The notes: a model not told the origin generated them from the sequence alone. A stretch of 42,184 nt of DNA from Bacteroidota bacterium (GCA_038746285.1 JBCDKT010000034.1:1-42184); one strand, 5' to 3'. Counted from the first letter of the stretch, positions 33,057 through 41,523 are shown. Numbers and translations: made by a program.

Positions 33057-33917
33057 ATGCCTGCCGATCCTGCCTCGGCCTCGCGGGTCCCGACCGGCCA
33101 CCTCGGCGCGGTCGAGGAGACGCTGATGATCCCGCTCGTCGGGCGGGCGATGGAGATGGATCGCTCCCGGCCGGTCCTGCGCGACCCGAAGGCGCAGGCC
33201 ATCGTCGCCGCGCTCGACTACGACTTCGCCAAGTTCGACGGGCCGAGCGCACGGGGGGCCGTCCTGCGGACGCGGATCTACGACCGGATCGTCGAGCGCT
33301 GGATGGCGGCGCACCCCGGCGGAACGGTCGTCGAGATCGGGTGTGGGCTCAACACGCGCTTCGAGCGGGTCGACGACGGGCGCGTCCGCTGGCGCGACCT
33401 CGACGTGCCCGACGTGATCGCGCTCTGGCACCGGTTCTTCGACGAGACCGAGCGGCGGCGGGCGATTGCCTCGTCGGCGTTCGAGACCGAATGGATGGAC
33501 GCGCTCGCAGCCGAGACCGACGGGCCGGTGCTGTTCGCGAGCGAGGCGAGCACGCTCTTCGTCCCCGCCGAGACCAACCAAAAACTCTACGCGGACCTCG
33601 CCGCGCGCTTCCCCGGCGCGCACGTCTTCTTCGACACGGCAACGCGCTATTTCGCCGAACGCCAGGACGGGCGCGACGCGTTCCGCCACTGCACCGCACG
33701 CGTCACATGGACGGTCGAGGAGGTGTCCGAACTCGAAGCGTGGGGGCTGCAGGTCGAGGAGTCGTTCCCGCTGTTCCGGCCGAGCCGGTGGCTGCGCGGC
33801 GAGGTCCCGCGCCTCTACCGCGTGATGGGGGCCGTGGCGTCCGTCGTGAAGCCCGCGTTCGTCCGGCAGTACCGCCTCACGCTCGCGCAGCTTCCCGGCA
33901 CCGTCACCGTTCGATGA
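33057..33917 (+). CDS. LCM-family SAM-dependent methyltransferase
   Basis: A 286-residue methyltransferase similar to the leucine carboxyl methyltransferase / TcmP-like family. The SAM-binding motif VVEIGCGLNTRFER is followed by WRDLDVPDVIALW and later SEASTLFVPAE-type segments. The substrate is unknown; family members methylate carboxyl or hydroxyl groups of small molecules. The ATG lies 1 nt after the receptor stop, so it is likely translated from the same message and may process the receptor's ligand. Its end overlaps the convergent WD40 gene by 14 nt. Confidence 0.8.
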   Translation: MPADPASASRVPTGHLGAVEETLMIPLVGRAMEMDRSRPVLRDPKAQAIVAALDYDFAKFDGPSARGAVLRTRIYDRIVERWMAAHPGGTVVEIGCGLNTRFERVDDGRVRWRDLDVPDVIALWHRFFDETERRRAIASSAFETEWMDALAAETDGPVLFASEASTLFVPAETNQKLYADLAARFPGAHVFFDTATRYFAERQDGRDAFRHCTARVTWTVEEVSELEAWGLQVEESFPLFRPSRWLRGEVPRLYRVMGAVASVVKPAFVRQYRLTLAQLPGTVTVR

Positions 33918-34857
33918 CGCGCAGGCGCTCGCCGGTGGCGGCGTCCCAGAGCCGGATGCGTGTGTCCTGGCCGACCGTCGCGAGCGTCCCGCCGTCCGGC
34001 GAGGCGGCGACGAAGAAGGCGATCTCGGGGTCGGCCTGCACCTCGTAGTCGAGCGCGCCCGTGTCGGCGTTCCACACGCGGAGCCGGCCGTCGCCGTAGG
34101 CGCCCGCGATGCGCGTCCCACCGCGTGCGAACGTGAGCGAGTTGACGAACACATCGGTCTCCAACCGGGTGCCCTCTCCCGTCGTGCGGTCGTAGACGTG
34201 GATCGTCCCGCTGCTGCCACCACCTGCCACGCGGCGACCCTCGGGACCAAAGACGCCCGTCGTGAAGGTCAGCCCAGGCGGCGACCACGCCTGCTGCAAG
34301 GTGGCGTCGCCGACGTGCCAGAGCCGCAGGAGCGTTCCGCGGCCGGCTGTGAGGAGCGTACGCCCGTCGGGCGAGAAGTTCGCCGAGGCGGTGACCTCCT
34401 CGTGCGCCGTGAACTGACGCTTGGTCTCGCCGCTCGCCGTATCCCAGAGGATCACTTCACCTTCGGTGGCTGCGCTGGCGAGGTGGCGCCCGTCGGGCGA
34501 GAACGCGGCGTAGAACAGCGTCCCCTCGTGCCCGCGGAGCGTCATGCGCTCGGCGCCTGTGGCAGCGTCCCACAGCTTGACCGTCCCGTCGTAGCTGGCG
34601 CTGGCGAGCGTCTCCCCGTCAGGCGACCACGCGGCGAAGACGACGTACTCGTCGTGCCCGGGTAGCGTGCGCGCGAGGTCGCCGGTAGCCACGTCCCAGA
34701 TGCGGAGCGTGCGGTCCGAGGCAGCCGTGACGAGTTGCGTCCCGTCGGGCGAGAACTGCACGGAGTTGACCGCGACGCCCTGCGCCTGCGCGGCCGGTGC
34801 GACGCCAAGTGAGGCCACGGTGAGGATGAAGAGAGGAAGGCAGATGCCACGTAGCAT
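33904..34857 (-). CDS. exported WD40-repeat protein
   Basis: A 317-residue protein with a signal peptide ending at AQA (about 25) and then seven WD40-type blades, recognisable by repeated FSPDG and LRIWD/VKLWD/VILWD motifs. It should form a seven-bladed propeller in the periplasm or on the surface and probably serves as a binding platform; no enzymatic residues are seen. The 3' end overlaps the convergent methyltransferase gene by 14 nt. The 65-bp upstream gap to the Dph6-like gene has no clear signal. Confidence 0.82.
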   Translation of the reverse strand: MLRGICLPLFILTVASLGVAPAAQAQGVAVNSVQFSPDGTQLVTAASDRTLRIWDVATGDLARTLPGHDEYVVFAAWSPDGETLASASYDGTVKLWDAATGAERMTLRGHEGTLFYAAFSPDGRHLASAATEGEVILWDTASGETKRQFTAHEEVTASANFSPDGRTLLTAGRGTLLRLWHVGDATLQQAWSPPGLTFTTGVFGPEGRRVAGGGSSGTIHVYDRTTGEGTRLETDVFVNSLTFARGGTRIAGAYGDGRLRVWNADTGALDYEVQADPEIAFFVAASPDGGTLATVGQDTRIRLWDAATGERLRVIER

Positions 34858-34922
34858 GACAGAGTCTCCAGATGATAGACGGAGGGCGCCGGAGAGTGTG
34901 GCACTCCGCTCGCCTCCCTAAT

Positions 34923-35609
34923 CTACACAGCCCGAGTGTGCCGAGGTCGGACGTCGGCGAACCAGAAGCCGCTGCGCTCGACGGTCTCCCCTGTCTCGAT
35001 GGGGATCGGACGGACGAACATCGGCCCGGCGTGACAGAGGGTATGGAACTCGCCGTGCTCGCCGCAGGGGTCGATGCCTTCGGGGAGCGCCGCTAAGAGG
35101 TCCGCGTCGTACGGACGCCCGGCAAAGCTCGGGTCGAGGCGGGCCGGGTCGATGCAAGTCAGCACGGCTCGGAGCCCAGCACCCAGCATCTCGCGGGCGA
35201 GGAGATGCGTGTCACGGCCCCAGAGCGGGAAGAGCGGGTCGAGGCCGGTCGGTTCGAGCTGGCGCTCCCTGTAGGCGCGAACGTCGTCCAGGAAGAGATC
35301 GCCGAAGGCGACGTGCGTCACGCCGTCGGTACGAGCAGCAGCGAAGGCGTCGGCTAGGCGCGCTTCGTAGGCCTCGTTCGAGCACGGCCACGGCAGGCCG
35401 ACTGTCCGAAGCGGGAGCCCCGCGGCCTCGGCCTGCACTTCGACGAGCGAGCGGCGCACGCCGTGCATCGCCACGCGGTCGGCGGCCTCGTTCAGCGTCG
35501 TCAGCAGCCCGACCACCTCCACGTCGGCGCGTTGCCGGAGGACGTGGAGCGCCCACGCCGCGTCCTTCCCCGAACTCCACGAGAGGAGCACGCGCATCGG
35601 CCTACTCAT
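34923..35609 (-). CDS. Dph6-like ATP-pyrophosphatase family protein
   Basis: A 228-residue protein of the adenine-nucleotide alpha-hydrolase/PP-loop family. It has the ATP loop SWSSGKDAAWAL at the N-terminus and the family's conserved VAFGDLFLDDVRAYRE, GLDPLFPLWGRDT and DPCGEHGEFHT motifs. Eukaryotic Dph6 is a diphthine-ammonia ligase; bacteria lack diphthamide, so the substrate here is unknown. Its start overlaps the end of prmC by 4 nt (ATGA), implying translational coupling. Confidence 0.88.
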   Translation of the reverse strand: MSRPMRVLLSWSSGKDAAWALHVLRQRADVEVVGLLTTLNEAADRVAMHGVRRSLVEVQAEAAGLPLRTVGLPWPCSNEAYEARLADAFAAARTDGVTHVAFGDLFLDDVRAYRERQLEPTGLDPLFPLWGRDTHLLAREMLGAGLRAVLTCIDPARLDPSFAGRPYDADLLAALPEGIDPCGEHGEFHTLCHAGPMFVRPIPIETGETVERSGFWFADVRPRHTRAV

Positions 35610-36463
35610 GACCTGAAGTGTCCCCAGGCGATGCGAGGCCGGCCCGCGAGGTCGTCCTTGACGCCGGCGTCGGCAAAGCCACTCTCGGCGAGGAGGTCGC
35701 GGACGGCGTCGGCGTAGTCCGCGTGCGTTTCGACGACGACGAGGCCGCCGGGCTTGAGCACGCGCGCGGCGTGGCCGGCGATGGCGCGGTAGTGCACGAG
35801 CGGGTCGTCGCCGGTGAAAAGGGCGGCCGGCGGCTCGAAGTCGCGCACCTCGGGTTCGAGCATGGCCGCCTCAGCATCGGGGACGTAGGGCGGGTTGGAG
35901 ACCAGCAGGTCGAAGCACGGGGGGACGCCCTCAGCGAAGACCGGCGCGAGGATGTCGGCGCGGATGAACGACACGTCGAGCGCAAGCCGGTCGGCGTTTT
36001 CGGCCGCGACGGCGAGGGCGTCTTCGGAGAGGTCGCAGGCGAAGACCTCGGCGTCGGGCCGCTCGTGCTTGAGGGCGAGGGCGATGGCTCCGCTACCGGT
36101 CCCGAGGTCCAGCACCCACGGCTTCGGCACGTCTTCGAGCCGCTCGAGCGCGGCCTCGACGAGTTCTTCCGTCTCGGGGCGCGGGATGAGCACGGCGGGC
36201 GTGACCCGGAGCCGGATACCGTAGAAGTCGGCGTGGCCGATGACGTACTGGAGCGGCTCGCGCTTCAGCCGACGGCTCATCATCGTCTCGAAGACCTCGG
36301 CCTCTTCGGCAGTCACCGGCTCGTCGAGGCGTGTTAGCAGCGAGGTCCGGTCGAGCCCGAGCGCACCTTCGAGCATCCACTCTGCGTTGCGCCGCACGTT
36401 CTCGATCCCGGCCTCGCCGAGCCGCTCGGTCGCTGCGTCGAGCAGGGTGCGCCGGGTTTTCAT
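35606..36463 (-). CDS. prmC: release-factor glutamine methyltransferase
   Basis: A 285-residue N5-glutamine methyltransferase that modifies the GGQ glutamine of peptide-chain release factors. The N-terminal helical domain is followed by the conserved VLIPRPETEELVE (91-103), the SAM motif VLDLGTGSGAIAL (117-129) and the catalytic NPPY (190-193). The ATG at 36463 gives the usual start. A perfect TAnnTTTG -7 box lies 37-44 bp upstream. It is translationally coupled to the Dph6-like gene downstream. Confidence 0.93.
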   Translation of the reverse strand: MKTRRTLLDAATERLGEAGIENVRRNAEWMLEGALGLDRTSLLTRLDEPVTAEEAEVFETMMSRRLKREPLQYVIGHADFYGIRLRVTPAVLIPRPETEELVEAALERLEDVPKPWVLDLGTGSGAIALALKHERPDAEVFACDLSEDALAVAAENADRLALDVSFIRADILAPVFAEGVPPCFDLLVSNPPYVPDAEAAMLEPEVRDFEPPAALFTGDDPLVHYRAIAGHAARVLKPGGLVVVETHADYADAVRDLLAESGFADAGVKDDLAGRPRIAWGHFRS

Positions 36464-36499
36464 GGGATCAACCCTTCTGGGGTGCGATACAATCTCCCT

Positions 36500-36507
36500 C
36501 AAACATA
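36500..36507 (-). promoter_or_regulatory. TAnnTTTG -7 box of prmC
   Basis: TATGTTTG on the minus strand matches the Bacteroidota -7 consensus exactly. No matching -33 TTG is found at the usual spacing. A start near 36493 would give a leader of about 30 nt to the prmC ATG. Confidence 0.45.
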
Positions 36508-36530
36508 CGCCGCCCACGCTCCCCTCTCCC

Positions 36531-37313
36531 ATGCGCTCCTACCACAGCCGTACCGTCCTCGTCACCGGTGCCTCCGGCGGCATCGGCGAGGCGATGGCCC
36601 GCCAGCTCGCCCGCGACGGAGCCCGCCTGCTGCTCACCGCCCGCTCCGAAGACACCCTCCACCGGCTCGCCGACGAGTTGCGCGTCCAGGGTGCCGAGGC
36701 TGAGGTGTTTGCCCATGACCTCGGCACGCCCGGGGCCGCCCAGGGGCTGTTCGACCGGATCACCGAGGCGGGGCACGCCCTCGACGTGCTCGTCAACAAC
36801 GCCGGGTTCGGCAAGATCGGGACGTTCATGGAGTACGAGGCCGGCGTCTACGAGGGCATGGTGACGCTCAACGTCACGAACCTCGTCACGCTCACGCGGC
36901 TCGCCCTCCCGGGCATGTTGCAGCGCGGCACCGGCGGTGTCCTCAACGTCGCCTCGACCGCTGCCTTCCAGCCCGTCCCCTACTTCGCCGTCTACGCCGC
37001 TACGAAGGCGTTCGTCAAGTCGTTCACCGAAGCGCTCCACGCCGAGGTCGGGGGCACAGGTGTCGCCGTGACCTGCCTCTGCCCCGGTCCGACAGATACG
37101 GGATTCTTCGAGCGCGCCGACATGGACGGCGTCCCCGGCGGGCGGGCCGCGGAGACGCCCGAAAAAGTCGCCCGCGTCGGCCTCGAAGCCCTGCTGGAGA
37201 ACGAGCACACCGTCATCAGCGGCCTCAACAACAAGGTGATGGCTGCCGCCGCCCGCTTCGCCCCGACGAAAGCTGTGCTCGCCGTCGGCAAGAAGATGAT
37301 GCAGGAATTCTAG
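36531..37313 (+). CDS. short-chain dehydrogenase/reductase
   Basis: A 260-residue classical SDR. It has the cofactor motif TGASGGIGEA (12-21), NNAG (89-92) and the catalytic S142, Y155 and K159 (YAATK). An Arg after the glycine motif region (TARSE) suggests NADP(H). The substrate cannot be told. The ATG at 36531 is used because the longer upstream frame crosses the prmC promoter region. Its end overlaps the convergent PHP-domain gene by 4 nt. Confidence 0.9.
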   Translation: MRSYHSRTVLVTGASGGIGEAMARQLARDGARLLLTARSEDTLHRLADELRVQGAEAEVFAHDLGTPGAAQGLFDRITEAGHALDVLVNNAGFGKIGTFMEYEAGVYEGMVTLNVTNLVTLTRLALPGMLQRGTGGVLNVASTAAFQPVPYFAVYAATKAFVKSFTEALHAEVGGTGVAVTCLCPGPTDTGFFERADMDGVPGGRAAETPEKVARVGLEALLENEHTVISGLNNKVMAAAARFAPTKAVLAVGKKMMQEF

Positions 37314-37933
37314 GGCGCGAAGAACCGCTCTACGTCCTCGATCCGGTGCGCGTCAATGCCCCGGACGAGACACTCCGGCCGGACGAGCGGCAGCACGTCG
37401 TCAGGCACGAGCCGGTAGCGGGCGTTCTGCTCGACGAGCAACCCAGCGTCTTGCGCGGCGTCGAGGAGCGACGCGTAGCGCGCCTGCTCCGCGTCGAGCC
37501 GGTGCCACTTCTGCAGGCGAAGGCCCGGATGAACCCATACGGCCGGAACGTCCAGGGACCCGGCAAAAGCAAAAGCGGCTCGGAGCGACGCGTCCCACAG
37601 GGTGATGTCCTCGGGAAACGCGTGCTCGGCGACGCCGATGACAGCGGCGAGGGCAAGGTGCTCGTCGGCGATGTCGAGTGCGCCGCCCGGCAGCACCTTC
37701 GCCTCGAAGCCAAGCACGACAGGGACCTCGTGCCGCTTCCCCGCTTCCTGGACTTCCTCGGCGAAGGTACCGACATCGTACGTCGGCGCGCGGCGGATGT
37801 GTTCGAGGAAGACGACGCGGTCGAGGTCGCGCGCCGCGGCCCAGCGCACGTAGTCGTCGGCCGTCGGCGTGCCGTCGGTGTAGTGGGTGTGGCAGTGGAA
37901 GAGCACGCGGCCCTGGAAGAGGTCAGGCAGCAT
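37310..37933 (-). CDS. PHP-domain metal-dependent hydrolase
   Basis: A 207-residue PHP-domain protein with the N-terminal metal motif HCHTHYTDG (13-21), an FLEH segment, GFEAKVLPGG, a His in VWVHPG, and a terminal GIDAHR. PHP enzymes are phosphoesterases of small molecules or DNA; the substrate here is unknown. Its ATG is immediately followed upstream by the (GGAAGAGC)n array. It is likely the third gene of a cluster with PIG-L deacetylase and ATP-grasp ligase, separated from the latter by the array element. Confidence 0.8.
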   Translation of the reverse strand: MLPDLFQGRVLFHCHTHYTDGTPTADDYVRWAAARDLDRVVFLEHIRRAPTYDVGTFAEEVQEAGKRHEVPVVLGFEAKVLPGGALDIADEHLALAAVIGVAEHAFPEDITLWDASLRAAFAFAGSLDVPAVWVHPGLRLQKWHRLDAEQARYASLLDAAQDAGLLVEQNARYRLVPDDVLPLVRPECLVRGIDAHRIEDVERFFAP

Positions 37934-38079
37934 GGAAGAGCGGAAGAGCGGAAGAGCGGAAGAGCGGAAGAGCGGAAGAGCGGAAGCTAGGCGCGGAGCG
38001 CAACAGTCTCGGTAGTTTTCTCGGTTTTTATTCCATTCCCCCCATTCCCCCCATTCCCCCCATTCCCCCCATTCCTCCC
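37934..38079. repeat. paired tandem arrays (8- and 9-bp units)
   Basis: Left array: six perfect copies of GGAAGAGC (37934-37981) plus a partial one, touching the PHP-gene start codon. Spacer to about 38034, including the stretch 37990-38034 with CTCGGTAG, TTTTCTCGG and ATTCCA, which is closely related to the spacer at 19201-19243. Right array: four perfect ATTCCCCCC copies and one degenerate copy (38035-38079), ending 4 nt before the ATP-grasp stop codon. Purine-left, pyrimidine-right layout as at the other loci, although the two arms differ in unit length. Confidence 0.85.
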
Positions 38080-38083
38080 ATCC

Positions 38084-39148
38084 TCAAACCTCAGTCACCT
38101 CGTCGTCCACAATCCCGAGGCCACCCCAGTAGCGGCGGAAGGTTGCGGTGCGGAGGGAGTCCGGCAACGCACGGGGCGTCTCGCCGAGGCACTCCTGGAC
38201 GCCGAGCCAGACGGCGTTGAGGCCGCCGAAAACGCTCGCTACCATCGTCCCCTGCACGCGGGGGTTGCACTCGAGCACGCGCGGCACGCCGTCTGCGTCC
38301 TCCTTGAACTGGAACCCGAAGGCGTAGCGGAGCCCGAGGTGCTGTGCGGCTCGTAGCGTCGGCTCGGTCAGGTCGGCGCGGTCCGGCAGGAGCGTAGTCT
38401 CGAACGAGATGCCGCTGCGGATCGCGTCCCGGCGGCGCGGCATCGCTGCGGCGAGGCGGTCACCCGCGAACGCATCGACGGAGTATTCCGGGCCGGGCAG
38501 ATAGTCCGTCACGAGGAGGTCGGGCCACGCGTCGCCGCGCCGGAGGACGGCGAGGAGGTCGCCGAGCGAGACCTCGACCCCGTTCGGCTTTTCGGTGAGG
38601 AAGCGGCGGGCGTCCCACGCGGCCTCGCGCAGAATGCGGAGCCCGCGCATCCCGTTCGAGACCGGCGGCTTGACCGCGACCGGCACGTCGGGATACCCGA
38701 GCGCTTCGGCAGCCTCGACGAGGCCGGCTTCGCTCCGGGCGAGGTGCCACGCGGGAGCCGGCAGGCCGAGGCCGTCGAACGCACGCAGCACGGCCCCTTT
38801 GTCGTTGGCGGCCTCGACCGCCTCGGCTCCGCTCACCATCACCCGCGCCTCGCTGAACGCGTTGCGGTGGCGCGAGAGGACGGCAGTCTCCCGGGTCGTC
38901 TGGGGGAGGACGAGGTCGACCCGCTCGGCGCGGCAGACGGCGCGGAGGGCGTCGAGATAGCCTGGCGACTCCGGCGGCGGGACGGGGTGAAAGGCATCGA
39001 CGAGGTACCGCCCGACCGCCTGCTCGCTCAGGTCTACCCCAACGGTGACGAGCGGCCGGTCGCCGGCTCCGGCGCGTAGCGCGTAGAGCGTCCCCCGGAT
39101 GCCGGGGGCCCCGGCCCCGGTGACGAGCACCCGGAGCGCGGCTACCAC
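38084..39148 (-). CDS. ATP-grasp ligase, carbamoyl-phosphate-synthase-like
   Basis: A 354-residue ATP-grasp enzyme: an N-terminal Rossmann-type part (VLVTGAGAPGIRGTLYAL), a central ATP-binding part (VAVKPPVSNGMRGLRIL; LLVTDYLPGPEYSVDAF), and the C-terminal metal/ATP residues in FGFQFKEDADGVPRVLECNPRVQG. It should join a carboxylate to an amine or thiol using ATP. The start is a GTG at 39148, overlapping the PIG-L gene end by 7 nt. With PIG-L deacetylase and PHP protein it may act on a sugar or peptide-like molecule (inference). Confidence 0.85.
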   Translation of the reverse strand: MVAALRVLVTGAGAPGIRGTLYALRAGAGDRPLVTVGVDLSEQAVGRYLVDAFHPVPPPESPGYLDALRAVCRAERVDLVLPQTTRETAVLSRHRNAFSEARVMVSGAEAVEAANDKGAVLRAFDGLGLPAPAWHLARSEAGLVEAAEALGYPDVPVAVKPPVSNGMRGLRILREAAWDARRFLTEKPNGVEVSLGDLLAVLRRGDAWPDLLVTDYLPGPEYSVDAFAGDRLAAAMPRRRDAIRSGISFETTLLPDRADLTEPTLRAAQHLGLRYAFGFQFKEDADGVPRVLECNPRVQGTMVASVFGGLNAVWLGVQECLGETPRALPDSLRTATFRRYWGGLGIVDDEVTEV

Positions 39149-39777
39149 TTGACCCGGACGACCTCGAACGCCTCCGCGATCTCGACCTTGACCTGGGTGC
39201 CGCGCACGCGGGCAAGGCCGTCGACGAAGTCCCGCGAGAAATACGGTCGCTGCAATTCAAACTGCGACCGGTAGGCCTGAAGCGCCGCCCACTTGGCGTC
39301 GAGGTGGCGCGGGGCGAGGGTGACGAACGCCTGGGCGTCGAACGTGACGTGGTTCCAGGGCAGTTCGTAGCCCAGCGCCGTCACGTCCTTGAACGCCCGC
39401 AGCCCCTCGGCGTGGACGACCTGGTGGTCCTGGTGAAGGTCGTGCCCCGAAGGCAGCAGCACGAGGTCCGGCTCGACCTGGTGCCGCACGCTGACCATCT
39501 CTTCGAGCACCTCCTGGCGCGAGTACGAGAGCCGGCGGACCTGGTAGTCGTAGACGTGGCGGTGCGCCTCGGGTATGCCGAGCGTCTCGGCAGCCTGGGC
39601 GAACTCGCGGCGGAGCGTGTCCGGCGGCTCGTCGGCCGGGAGCGAGTCACTGGCGGTCGAGAAGACCATCACATGGACCTCGGTGCCGGCCTCGAGGAGG
39701 CGGGCGAGCGTGCCGCCGCAGCCGAGTTCCGCGTCGTCGGTGTGGGGGGCGAGGACGAGCGCGCGGCGGTAGTCCAT
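39142..39777 (-). CDS. PIG-L/LmbE-family deacetylase
   Basis: A 211-residue zinc-dependent deacetylase of the PIG-L/LmbE family. It has the N-terminal motif APHTDDAELGCGG with H12, D14 and D15, and the second motif GHDLHQDHQ with H112, H115 and H118. Such enzymes remove acetyl groups from GlcNAc-containing lipids, thiols or antibiotics. It heads the PIG-L/ATP-grasp cluster and lies 7 nt downstream of acylphosphatase. Confidence 0.88.
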   Translation of the reverse strand: MDYRRALVLAPHTDDAELGCGGTLARLLEAGTEVHVMVFSTASDSLPADEPPDTLRREFAQAAETLGIPEAHRHVYDYQVRRLSYSRQEVLEEMVSVRHQVEPDLVLLPSGHDLHQDHQVVHAEGLRAFKDVTALGYELPWNHVTFDAQAFVTLAPRHLDAKWAALQAYRSQFELQRPYFSRDFVDGLARVRGTQVKVEIAEAFEVVRVKW

Positions 39778-39784
39778 GCGGTGC

Positions 39785-40093
39785 CTAGTAGTACTCGATG
39801 GAGAACCCGTCGAACCGGCCGCGGGCGGCCTCCCAGGACTCGTCGACCTCGTCGACCTCGGCGAGGTCCGGCCCCTGGTGGAGCGCGCTCAGGAACTCGT
39901 TCAGGGCCTCGCTCGGCCCCTCGGCGACGACCGTGACGATGCCGTTGGGGTCGTTGCGGACGAGGCCGCGAATGTTGAGCTTGCGGGCGACGCCGCGCGT
40001 GAAGTACCGGAAGCCGACACCTTGCACGTGACCGTGGACCTCGACGACGAGGCGTTCCTGATCGTCAGGCGTGTGAGATGGAGTGGTAGTCAT
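39785..40093 (-). CDS. acyP: acylphosphatase
   Basis: A 102-residue acylphosphatase. The catalytic loop VHGHVQGVGFRYF (Arg binding the phosphate) and the conserved Asn in GLVRNDPNGIVTVVAEG are both present. It hydrolyses acyl-phosphates such as carbamoyl- or acetyl-phosphate. The ATG at 40093 fits the family after a short flexible N-terminus. The upstream gap 40094-40216 (123 bp) shows no gene. Confidence 0.93.
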   Translation of the reverse strand: MTTTPSHTPDDQERLVVEVHGHVQGVGFRYFTRGVARKLNIRGLVRNDPNGIVTVVAEGPSEALNEFLSALHQGPDLAEVDEVDESWEAARGRFDGFSIEYY

Positions 40094-40216
40094 AGCAGAG
40101 ATGGGATGGGCTATGCCGTAGAGTAATAACGCGCTCACGACATAAACAAGGGCGGCGGCCTGATATTGCCGTAGCCTTCGCAGAAAACAGCGCAGGCATG
40201 CGGAAGTGCCTCCGTC

Positions 40217-40606
40217 CTATCCCGGCGTAAAAAGCGTGCGCCACGGAATCGCAAACGGAAGGACTACCACCCAGAGTGCAAAGCTGACCGCGACGCCGCT
40301 GGGCACGGCCGCCTCGCCGGCACGCCACGCAGGCATAGCGAAGGCGAGGAGCCAGAGCGCCTTGTAGACCAACTGTACGACGAGCAGGACGGCCATCTGC
40401 TCGGGCAAAAACAGTCCGACCGCCGAGAGAATCGCCACGGTGCACCAGAAAGCCCCCACCACGCCGAGCGCTGCATCCGGTGACGCGGTTCCTGCAAACA
40501 CGCTGTTCTGTGCCTGGTCCGGCGCGAAGAGGCTGGACCAGCCTACGCTGCCCGCCAGCAGGATATTGGCAGCGTAAACGAACCGGAGCAGCGGGGCCTC
40601 CATCAC
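40217..40606 (-). CDS. small membrane protein, unknown
   Basis: A 129-residue protein with four predicted membrane segments (about 8-25, 45-65, 70-90, 100-120). No family motif is recognised. It starts directly after the phenylalanine hydroxylase stop (0-nt gap), so it is translated from the same message. Start at 40606, or at the next codon, also ATG. Confidence 0.65.
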   Translation of the reverse strand: MMEAPLLRFVYAANILLAGSVGWSSLFAPDQAQNSVFAGTASPDAALGVVGAFWCTVAILSAVGLFLPEQMAVLLVVQLVYKALWLLAFAMPAWRAGEAAVPSGVAVSFALWVVVLPFAIPWRTLFTPG

Positions 40607-41449
40607 TCAGAGCAGCTTGCGGCTTTTGGCCCAACCCTCGAACTCCTCAACGAGTTGCTCGAAGCTCTCCAGGACGAACAGGATGGGCTGGAGGTGCCAC
40701 ACGTCGTAGTCCTGGCTGACGACGCCCTCCGGCGAGAACGGCCGGTGCTCCACGTTGTCCGAGAGCGCGTTGAGCACCTCGCCCTTCGACGACATGATGC
40801 CGGCCCCGAAGAGGCGGTACCCCGACGGGTCCTGGACGAGACCGAACTCGACCGTGAACCAGTGGAAGCGCTCCAGGCTCTGCCGGTCCACGCCCTTCGC
40901 ATCGAGCGCCGCCTGGCCGAAGAGCTGGTAGAAGTCGGCAAACGCCGGCTGGGTCAGCGTCGGCATGTGCCCGAAGATGTCGTGGAACATGTCGGGCGCG
41001 GGGGTATAGTCGAGCTCTTCTTTGCCGCGAATGTAGTCGGTGGAGGGGAACTTGCGCTCGGAGAGGAGGCGGAAGAAGTCGCGCTCGTGGAGGAGGCCGG
41101 GGATGCGGGCGATGGTCCAGTCGGTCGCGCGCGTCAGGACGCGGCTGAGGTCGCGCAGCGCGGGGATGCCGGTGGCTCCGAGGCCGAGACGCTCGACGCC
41201 GTCGAGGTAGGTCTCGCTGGCCCGCCCGGGCAGGAGGTCCAGCTGCCGGCTGAAGAGGAAGTTCCACGTCTCGTGGTCGCCCTCGGGGTAGGTCGGCGGG
41301 GCGATGGCGTCGCCGAGCGGCGGGTCGCCGTCGAGGTCGTGCGGGATGCAGCGCGGGTCGAGGCCGGCCTCGTCGCCTTTCTCGTAGGCCGACTTGTACT
41401 CGGCGAGATCGCTGGGACGAGCTTCGAGCGTAGTCTGGTCGTCAGTCAT
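40607..41449 (-). CDS. phhA: phenylalanine 4-monooxygenase
   Basis: A 280-residue pterin-dependent aromatic amino acid hydroxylase that makes tyrosine from phenylalanine. The iron ligands are H156 and H161 in FHDIFGHMP and E201 in FTVEFGL. The family segments RIPGLLHERDFF and PSTDYIRGKEELDYTPAPDMFHD, here split by a short turn, are also present. The ATG at 41449 matches the family length; a longer frame upstream is not supported. The upstream region has a TATACT-like box. It is followed without gap by a small membrane protein. Confidence 0.93.
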   Translation of the reverse strand: MTDDQTTLEARPSDLAEYKSAYEKGDEAGLDPRCIPHDLDGDPPLGDAIAPPTYPEGDHETWNFLFSRQLDLLPGRASETYLDGVERLGLGATGIPALRDLSRVLTRATDWTIARIPGLLHERDFFRLLSERKFPSTDYIRGKEELDYTPAPDMFHDIFGHMPTLTQPAFADFYQLFGQAALDAKGVDRQSLERFHWFTVEFGLVQDPSGYRLFGAGIMSSKGEVLNALSDNVEHRPFSPEGVVSQDYDVWHLQPILFVLESFEQLVEEFEGWAKSRKLL

Positions 41450-41523
41450 CAGTCCGGGTCGGTAGGTGTAGAAAGCGCTTCCGAGCAGAGCGCAGTATAA
41501 CCCCTGAACGGACTGCCGGGTCC

